Assembly: GCA_037382365.1 (NCBI GenBank)
Contig: JARRPZ010000010.1
Location: 1-44,095 of the forward strand
DNA: 44,095 bases
From: Lentisalinibacter sp037382365
GTDB taxonomy: Bacteria > Pseudomonadota > Gammaproteobacteria > Steroidobacterales > Woeseiaceae
Direction of reading: 5' to 3'
A program made the position numbers and the translations under genes. The stretch's first letter is position 1, and each line of letters begins with the position of its first letter. Below the pieces are notes generated by a model. That model did not search any database, was not told the DNA's origin, and saw only the letters and a list, made by a program, of their open reading frames with translations. Shown here piece after piece: positions 39,446 through 44,095 of the stretch.

Positions 39446-41121
39446 CAACCGAAGATGCCCTGCAGATACCATGCGTCCGGCCGGCGCCGATCCCGGTATA
39501 TCCAGAGACGGATTCCCGCCCCGGTCTCCGCCACGTAATAGTCATGGGCCGTATCCGCACCGTCCCACCAGCCGCTCTCGATCCGCTCCGGCCCGGCCAC
39601 GATATCGAGGAAACCATCGTGACACGGACATCCGTCCTGGACGACGAGTCGCTGCGGCTCCTTCAACAACCAGAGCGGACGCTCCAACAACAGTCCGCTC
39701 CCCGTTGGCGGACCGAACCCTTCCGGCACCGTCTCCAAACGGCCCCAGGGCGACAGATCCGTGCTTCCCGTCTCGCCGAGCGGATCGACCTCGTCCCAGG
39801 CCCGTCTGGGTCGATGCTCCGGCAGGGTCCGCAGTCCCAGAACGGCATCCTCGCCGAGCCTCGCCCGCAGACTCTCGACGAGCCGTGGCGGCCCACCGCA
39901 CTGCCTGCCGGTCTCCCCCGCCGTCAACGGTAACGCCGGGGTCTCCCCCCGCCAGGACTCCAGTCGTCCCGACGCGAGTTCGATCGTGATCACCGGCGCC
40001 CGCAGGCGGAGCTGTTCGAGACGGATACCGAGCAGGTCGCGCCAGTGATCCACATCACGACCGGCCTCGCTGAAGCCCAGCACGAGCGGTGTCGCCTCGC
40101 CGCGGAGATCGAAGAACCGGAAACGCAGGCGCCGGGCGGCTCTCTGATGACGCAGCAGGAAATCCTCCAGCGCCGACAGCAGGCGGGAACAGCCTTCCAT
40201 GAGTCGTGCCGCATCCAGACTCTCCTCGCCGAGGTCGAGCCGTTCGCAGAAACTCAGCGAACCGTTGTAGCGGGGTCGCGGATCCGGGAGGCTGCCGAAG
40301 GCACGGTCCAGGGCCTGCAGACGGCTCATGCCGAAACGACGCGCGAAGCCTTCCCGTGGCAGGCGCCGGCAGCCACCGATGGTGGTCACACCGACACCAT
40401 CCAGTGCCCGAAGTATCTCCCCGGACCAACCCGTCACCCTGAGGTCGAGAGAGTTCAGGTATCGTGGCAACTCCCCGGGCGTTTCGACCCGGGCAGTCCC
40501 TGCCCGTGACAGCCAGAGTGCCGCCAGCGGGGTCGGTGCGCTGCAGAGCCGGGCTCGATGACCGCGCTCTTCCAGGCCATCGGAGATCAGCCCGCAGAGC
40601 CGCTCCAAACCACGGAACAGGCGCAGGCTGCCCTTTACCTCCAGCAGCAGGGCATCCGGTGGTTCGAGACTGACCAGTGGCGTGAAACGGGTGGCCCAGT
40701 CGGCCACTGATTCCAGCGCCGTGCGTTCACGCCGCGGCCGTCGGGGCAGCGTCTCGAGTGCCGGCGCCAGTGCGAGAGCGGCGCTCAACGTCTGTCCGGA
40801 CCGTATGCCTGCAGCGGCCGCTTGCCGGTTGGCAAGATGGACGACGGGCTGTCCGCCCTGCTCTTCCATCACCGCCAGCGGACATGCCGATGCCAGCGCA
40901 TCTCTCAGTGCTTCGAGGGGCAGCCGGGGCAATCGGATACACAACCAGAGTTGCGAGCGTCGCTGCAGCGAATCGGCCGACGGGCGTGCATGCTCTTCCC
41001 CGCCCAGGGGCAGAGATTGTTGACGACCAGGATCAGGGACGAGTGTCAGACGGCCCGGACCGGGGTCCGGAGCCGGAAAACCTCTCCGGGGCGGGAAGAC
41101 GGGATCGGGAGGCGAAGCCAT
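39445..41121 (-). CDS. imuB: ImuB, catalytically inactive Y-family polymerase-like protein
   Basis: ImuB is the clamp-binding hub of the ImuA-ImuB-DnaE2 mutasome. The 558-residue protein has the Y-family scaffold without the metal-binding acidic residues: LWLCIRLPRLPLEALRDA (58-75) replaces the DxDxFF start, and LLLEVKGSLRLFRGLERL replaces the SxDE motif. HhH/thumb (VGVTTIGGCRRLPREGFARRFG) and little-finger-like regions follow. The C-terminal part has WWDGADTAHDYYVAETGAGIRLWIYRD, typical of ImuB. Residues 1-57 are a Pro-rich extension containing QQSLPLG (34-40), reminiscent of a beta-clamp binding site. The start at 41121 has no strong ribosome site. It is downstream of imuA by 18 bases and overlaps dnaE2. 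Confidence 0.93.
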   Translation of the reverse strand: MASPPDPVFPPRRGFPAPDPGPGRLTLVPDPGRQQSLPLGGEEHARPSADSLQRRSQLWLCIRLPRLPLEALRDALASACPLAVMEEQGGQPVVHLANRQAAAAGIRSGQTLSAALALAPALETLPRRPRRERTALESVADWATRFTPLVSLEPPDALLLEVKGSLRLFRGLERLCGLISDGLEERGHRARLCSAPTPLAALWLSRAGTARVETPGELPRYLNSLDLRVTGWSGEILRALDGVGVTTIGGCRRLPREGFARRFGMSRLQALDRAFGSLPDPRPRYNGSLSFCERLDLGEESLDAARLMEGCSRLLSALEDFLLRHQRAARRLRFRFFDLRGEATPLVLGFSEAGRDVDHWRDLLGIRLEQLRLRAPVITIELASGRLESWRGETPALPLTAGETGRQCGGPPRLVESLRARLGEDAVLGLRTLPEHRPRRAWDEVDPLGETGSTDLSPWGRLETVPEGFGPPTGSGLLLERPLWLLKEPQRLVVQDGCPCHDGFLDIVAGPERIESGWWDGADTAHDYYVAETGAGIRLWIYRDRRRPDAWYLQGIFG

Positions 41122-41139
41122 GAACAGCCGGAAACATCG

Positions 41140-41865
41140 TCAGCCCGGAGCGGGACGATCGTTACGGGGGCGGCGCTCGTCGACACGGCTTGCCGGAGAC
41201 TCCGGCGGACGCATCAACGGCAACGGACGCCGGGCATCACTGTCGTCGTAGTTACTCACCAGCGCAGGCCGTGCACCACGCACCTTGAAAAAATCGATGT
41301 CCGGACCATTGCTGCCGGGACGCAGCATCAGCCGCAACGCAGCGGCAGAGGCTTCCTGCCGGGCCGATGCGGGACGGAAGGCGATAGCCCAGCTCCCGCC
41401 GCGTCCGGCCGCGAGCTGCAATCGCCGACTCGTACGCTCGTCCATTCGGTTTATCCAGGCCAGCACGGCGACACAGGTGCCCGAGGACAATGCCTGTTCC
41501 ATCGCCCACAGCGCCTCCCTGTCCCCGGCCGGATGAATCAGCAGCACCCGGGAGACATCCAGACCCCACTGCATCAGGGCAGGCGCATAAGGAACATGTG
41601 GCGGCGCGATCCAGACCACCCAGCCTTCACGCTGTCGGCACAGGGCCGACAACGCCGGCATGAACAGGCGTAACTCGCCGATGCCACAGGTGACGGACAG
41701 AGCTTCCGTGAGCGATGCCAGGGGCCATCCGCCACCCGGCAGACAGGCATCCAGTTTCGGATAGCCCGTCGCAGTCACGCGGCCCGCCTCGCCCTCCCGC
41801 AGCGCACCTTCCCGGCCACGCCACAGGCGATAACTGCCGAGCAATTGTTCCAGGGCTTCATCCAC
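41140..41865 (-). CDS. imuA: ImuA, RecA/SulA-like mutasome protein
   Basis: ImuA (SulA-like, RecA-related) is required for induced mutagenesis with ImuB and DnaE2. The 241-residue protein shows TGYPKLDACLPGGGWPLASLTEAL near the N-terminus, the region that in RecA precedes the Walker motif. Next come LRLFMPALSALCRQREGWVVWIAPPHVPYAPALMQWGLD and RVLLIHPAGDREALWAMEQALSSGTCVAVLAW, a RecA-like central sheet. No Walker A is obvious. The C-terminal tail is Arg/Pro-rich. The start is a GTG at 41865, 15 bases after lexA. It lies in the lexA-imuA-imuB-dnaE2 operon. Confidence 0.9.
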   Translation of the reverse strand: MDEALEQLLGSYRLWRGREGALREGEAGRVTATGYPKLDACLPGGGWPLASLTEALSVTCGIGELRLFMPALSALCRQREGWVVWIAPPHVPYAPALMQWGLDVSRVLLIHPAGDREALWAMEQALSSGTCVAVLAWINRMDERTSRRLQLAAGRGGSWAIAFRPASARQEASAAALRLMLRPGSNGPDIDFFKVRGARPALVSNYDDSDARRPLPLMRPPESPASRVDERRPRNDRPAPG

Positions 41866-41880
41866 GGTACGGACGCGGCT

Positions 41881-42498
41881 TCAGTGCACCGGCATGCCAT
41901 CACGGATGACGCCGACGACCACACCCTCGATGACCAGCGGCTGATGGGTGAGATCGACACGGATGGGAGCGAATTCGCTGTTTTCCGGCATCAGCCAGAC
42001 CAGAGAGCCTTCCTGGCGATAACGTTTCACCGTCACTTCGTCTTCCAGTCGGGCCACCACGATCTGGCGACTACGCACATCCGGCGTGCGATGCACCGCG
42101 ACCAGGTCGCCGTCCAGGATGCCGACATCCTTCATACTCATGCCCTGCACCCGCAGCAGATAATGCGGTTTCGGACGGAACAGGCTCTTGTCTATCTGGT
42201 AATGTGCCTCGATATTCTGCTCGGCGAGGATGGGCTGACCGGCGGCGACCCGTCCCACCAGTGGCAGGCCCATCTGTTCACGCAACGAATCCTTCAACTG
42301 AATCCCGCGAGAAGTACCCGGCATGAGTTCCAGCACGCCTTTGCGCTGCAGTGCCCGGAGATGTTCCTCGGCCGCGTTGGGCGAGCGGAAGCCGAGTTCC
42401 TCCGCTATCTCCGCACGGGTGGGCGGCATCCCCGTCTCGGCGATGAAATCCTGGATCATTTTCAGAATCTGCGACTGGCGCGGGGTAAGATCGGCCAT
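41881..42498 (-). CDS. lexA: SOS repressor LexA
   Basis: LexA represses SOS genes and is inactivated by RecA-stimulated self-cleavage. The 205-residue protein has a winged HTH at residues 1-65 (MADLTPRQSQILKMIQDFIAETGMPPTRAEIAEELGFRSPN), cleavage site Ala86-Gly87 in GRVAAGQP, nucleophile Ser121 in QGMSMKD and base Lys158 in DEVTVKRY. Overall it is very similar in sequence to the E. coli protein. The ATG at 42498 has AGGA 7 bases upstream. It is the first gene of the cassette and autoregulated through the box(es) at 42508-42542. No other lexA is in view. Confidence 0.98.
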   Translation of the reverse strand: MADLTPRQSQILKMIQDFIAETGMPPTRAEIAEELGFRSPNAAEEHLRALQRKGVLELMPGTSRGIQLKDSLREQMGLPLVGRVAAGQPILAEQNIEAHYQIDKSLFRPKPHYLLRVQGMSMKDVGILDGDLVAVHRTPDVRSRQIVVARLEDEVTVKRYRQEGSLVWLMPENSEFAPIRVDLTHQPLVIEGVVVGVIRDGMPVH

Positions 42499-42507
42499 GA
42501 TGTTATC

Positions 42508-42523
42508 CTGTATATATGCCCAT
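42508..42523 (-). promoter_or_regulatory. Possible second, degenerate LexA box
   Basis: Plus-strand reading CTGTATATATGCCCAT: one half-site (CTGT) is perfect, the other is degenerate. It resembles the second, weaker box of E. coli lexA and its centre is 19 bases from that of the perfect box. Confidence 0.5.
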
Positions 42524-42526
42524 GTA

Positions 42527-42542
42527 CTGTGATTATATACAG
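42527..42542 (-). promoter_or_regulatory. LexA-binding SOS box
   Basis: CTGTGATTATATACAG on the plus strand, CTGTATATAATCACAG on the minus strand, fits CTGT-N8-ACAG perfectly and is nearly identical to E. coli lexA box 1. It covers the -10 of the lexA promoter and ends 9 bases before the divergent lipoprotein gene. Confidence 0.93.
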
Positions 42543-42559
42543 TCATTGATCATGCGCAA
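42532..42559 (-). promoter_or_regulatory. lexA cassette promoter
   Basis: Minus strand: TTGCGC (42554-42559), 16 bases, then TATAAT (42532-42537), which lies inside the LexA box. The predicted leader to lexA is about 30 bases. Confidence 0.55.
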
Positions 42560-43100
42560 GCATTTCCTGACGATCCTGTCCGTAACCCTGTTACTCGCAG
42601 GATGCGCCACGCTGTCGGAAACCGAATGCCGGCAGGCCGACTGGGAAGCCCTCGGCGAAGCGGACGGCGCCCTCGGCTACCCGCCCGAACGTATCGCCGA
42701 ACACCGCGAAGCCTGTGCCGAATACGGCATCGCCCCGGATGCGGATGCCTATGCCCGCGGCCGCCTGGCCGGGCTGGACCGACTCTGTACGATCCAGGGC
42801 GGTCTCGCTCACGGCCGCGCCGGCCGGGGCTATTCCGGTGTTTGCCCGCCCGGCTACGAGCGGGACTTCTACGACGGCTACCAGGTCGGCAGACGCATCC
42901 ATGACGTGCGCACGGAACTCGAACGCACGGAGGAAGACATCGACGACATCGAGTTCGATCTGCGCAGGAACGACCTCGACGAGACCCGGCGCCAGATCCT
43001 GTATTTCCAGCTCACGGAGAAAGAGCGAGACCAGCGGATACTGCGACGTGAGCTTTCCACACTGGAGCAGGAAGCACGGGACCTCATCAGCGAACTCTGA
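42552..43100 (+). CDS. DUF2799 lipoprotein
   Basis: This is a predicted lipoprotein of 182 residues. The signal peptide is MRKHFLTILSVTLLLAGC (Cys18), followed by Ala, so outer-membrane sorting is expected. The mature part has CRQADWEALGEADGALG, EHREACAEYGIAPDADAYARGRLAGLDRLC, the GYSGVCPPGYERDFYDGYQVGRRI block with conserved cysteines typical of DUF2799, and a C-terminal Glu/Arg-rich coiled coil. Function is unknown. I chose ATG 42552 (RKHF...) because it begins the signal peptide; an ATG at 42516 lies inside the SOS box region and lacks a ribosome site. No ribosome site precedes 42552 either, and the LexA box sits 9 bases upstream. Confidence 0.88.
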   Translation: MRKHFLTILSVTLLLAGCATLSETECRQADWEALGEADGALGYPPERIAEHREACAEYGIAPDADAYARGRLAGLDRLCTIQGGLAHGRAGRGYSGVCPPGYERDFYDGYQVGRRIHDVRTELERTEEDIDDIEFDLRRNDLDETRRQILYFQLTEKERDQRILRRELSTLEQEARDLISEL

Positions 43101-43108
43101 CGACTCGC

Positions 43109-43132
43109 TTGTCTGTCGCAAAAGGCAGACAA
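43109..43132 (+). repeat. Inverted repeat after the DUF2799 gene
   Basis: TTGTCTG (43109-43115) and CAGACAA (43126-43132) form a perfect 7-bp stem, 9 bases after the stop codon. No T tract follows, so it is a possible factor-dependent end or a binding site. Confidence 0.5.
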
Positions 43133-43181
43133 ATCAGGCACCTCTCTGCGAAAAAAAGATCATCGCACCAGCGCCGCCGCA

Positions 43182-43210
43182 TTGAATACTGACCGCGTTT
43201 AAGAAATAAT
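43182..43210 (+). promoter_or_regulatory. Promoter of the Lpp-like gene
   Basis: TTGAAT (43182-43187) and AATAAT (43205-43210) with a 17-base spacer, 40 bases before the start. Confidence 0.55.
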
Positions 43211-43249
43211 GCGCCTGTTTTTTACACGGCTTCCAACAGGGGAACGTTT

Positions 43250-43555
43250 ATGAAGAAGACCGCAACGAAACTGGGCGCGATCGCCGCCACGCTGGTGCTG
43301 GCCGCGGGCTGCGCCACATCCGACATCACGCTCGAACAAGTGAAGGCGACTGCCGATCGTGCTGCTTCCGACGCCGCTGCCGCCAAGTCGGCTGCCGACG
43401 CCGCTCGTTCAGCTGCCGACCGGGCCAGCCAGATGGCGTCGAGTGCTCAGAACACGGCCAGCCAGGCACTGTCCGCTGCGCAGAGTGCGCAGAACTGCTG
43501 CGATGCCAACCGCGAACGTATCGAACGGATGTTCCAGAAGTCGATGTCCAAATAA
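43250..43555 (+). CDS. Alanine-zipper lipoprotein (Lpp/OprI-like)
   Basis: This is a small outer-membrane lipoprotein of 101 residues. The signal peptide ends VLAAGC (Cys21). The mature part is a long alanine-rich heptad coiled coil (QVKATADRAASDAAAAKSAAD, SAADRASQMASSAQNTASQA), then CCDANRERIERMFQKSMSK. It ends with lysine, the residue that in E. coli Lpp is linked to peptidoglycan by L,D-transpeptidases. GGGGA stands 6 bases before the ATG. It is closed by a clear terminator at 43578-43605. A partial L,D-transpeptidase gene converges on it. The two cysteines near the end are unusual for Lpp and may form disulfides. Confidence 0.9.
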   Translation: MKKTATKLGAIAATLVLAAGCATSDITLEQVKATADRAASDAAAAKSAADAARSAADRASQMASSAQNTASQALSAAQSAQNCCDANRERIERMFQKSMSK

Positions 43556-43575
43556 TCCGTCGATCACAGAATCAT

Positions 43576-44095
43576 TCAACGCCGCGCTTGTCGCGGCGTT
43601 TTTTTGTCCGCGAGGAGCACGTCCTCACCACCTGCCGAATCGACACGGCGGGGGATGCCGTCGGCTTCGACGTGCACGGACTCGACGAGGCTCCAGTCCA
43701 CTTCCACGTCGCGACCCGCGGTGGCGGCGACGAAAAGCCGGGTAAGCCGGGTCAGCGGACTGACGGCAACAGGCGGCGCCGTGTCGTCGCCCCCCTCGCC
43801 GTCCGGCGACACCGTCTCGAGCGGCGGATGAGCTTCCATGAGGAGCTGCCCGTCGTACCACCCGAACTTGTACGGCTCGTCGATGATCCGTACCGACGTT
43901 CCGACGGGGATCCGGTCGAACACGAACTCGATGTCCTCGGGGAACATCCGGATACAGCCGTGGGTGACCCGCATACCCACGCCGGCCGGTTTGTTCGTGC
44001 CGTGAATGAGATACCCGGGGATGGCGAGACGCATGGCGAATTGGCCCAACGGATTGTCCGGACCCGCAGGCACGACTCTCGGCAGGGACCGGCCG
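43576..44095 (-). CDS. L,D-transpeptidase (ErfK/YbiS/YcfS type), C-terminal part
   Basis: This class makes 3-3 crosslinks or joins Lpp to peptidoglycan. About 173 C-terminal residues are in the window. The catalytic YkuD motif is complete: HGTNKPAGVGMRVTHGCIRM, with the HG-C-R nucleophile cysteine. PEDIEFVFDRIPVGTSVRIIDEPYKFGW after it and VVPAGPDNPLGQFAMRLAIPGY before it match ErfK-like proteins. The 5' end runs off the window, so an apparent start at 44073 is only an internal GTG. The last 9 or so codons (KKTPRQARR) pass through the hairpin of the convergent terminator. It is likely periplasmic. Confidence 0.93.
   Translation of the reverse strand, partial: GRSLPRVVPAGPDNPLGQFAMRLAIPGYLIHGTNKPAGVGMRVTHGCIRMFPEDIEFVFDRIPVGTSVRIIDEPYKFGWYDGQLLMEAHPPLETVSPDGEGGDDTAPPVAVSPLTRLTRLFVAATAGRDVEVDWSLVESVHVEADGIPRRVDSAGGEDVLLADKKTPRQARR
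43578..43605 (+). terminator. Rho-independent terminator of the Lpp-like gene
   Basis: AACGCCGCG-CTTGT-CGCGGCGTT stem-loop (9-bp stem) followed by a T run. It begins 22 bases after the stop codon and lies inside the 3' end of the convergent L,D-transpeptidase gene. Confidence 0.9.

Noticed and set aside
1..44095. CRISPR arrays, insertion sequences, integrases, toxin-antitoxin or restriction genes
   Set aside because: No regularly spaced repeats, terminal inverted repeats or matching protein motifs were seen. Both tRNA genes lack nearby integrase genes or duplicated 3' ends.

Overview
The window is a GC-rich chromosomal segment of a gammaproteobacterium. It carries no phage, transposon or CRISPR signature. 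The best lineage evidence is the block ftsK-lolA-rarA-serS beside trxB-aat-infA-clpA-clpS, a gene neighbourhood conserved in Gammaproteobacteria, together with an E. coli-like LexA box, a Lpp/OprI-type alanine-zipper lipoprotein and type II secretion genes. I cannot assign a genus from sequence alone.

Layout. 1-3.3 kb: sucA and the 5' part of sucB (2-oxoglutarate dehydrogenase), minus strand. 3.4-7 kb: accessory genes, namely a DUF5658 membrane protein, a lipoprotein alpha/beta hydrolase, a cysteine hydrolase paired with a c-type cytochrome lipoprotein, and a thiopurine methyltransferase. 7-11 kb: glgC-glgA for glycogen, a DUF2855 gene and tRNA-Arg(CCT). 11-15 kb: small household genes (GNAT, Bcp peroxiredoxin, YjbQ, TrmH, an anchored histidine phosphatase, two envelope proteins of unknown role) and tRNA-Ser(TGA). 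15-17.8 kb: a large MscS channel with an extra C-terminal AHSA1/SRPBCC domain. 17.9-23.9 kb: the minus-strand operon ftsK-lolA-vanZ-like-rarA-serS, with tightly overlapping genes. 24-30 kb: trxB, a FemAB-like acyltransferase, aat, infA, then clpS-clpA on the opposite strand; aat, clpS and clpA are the Leu/Phe N-degron pathway. 30.3-36.1 kb: gspC-D-E-F, only part of a type II secretion system. 36.2-42.5 kb: a small acidic PA3496-like protein, then the SOS mutagenesis cassette lexA-imuA-imuB-dnaE2 on the minus strand, fired from a promoter with a perfect LexA box. 42.5-44.1 kb: a DUF2799 lipoprotein, an Lpp-like alanine-zipper lipoprotein with a C-terminal lysine, and a partial L,D-transpeptidase that could link it to peptidoglycan.

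The most unusual observations are: the MscS-AHSA1 fusion; a DnaE2 that keeps its catalytic aspartates but lacks about 65-70 residues between them, including the conserved GxHxGG segment; an exact 29-bp tandem duplication covering the dnaE2 stop codon; an ImuB with a proline-rich N-terminal extension holding a clamp-binding-like motif; a GspE without the usual zinc tetracysteine motif inside a truncated gsp operon; and a FemAB-like transferase within the N-degron gene cluster. I did not find a clearly new multi-gene defence or mobile system. Promoter calls are pattern matches by eye and should be read as such.
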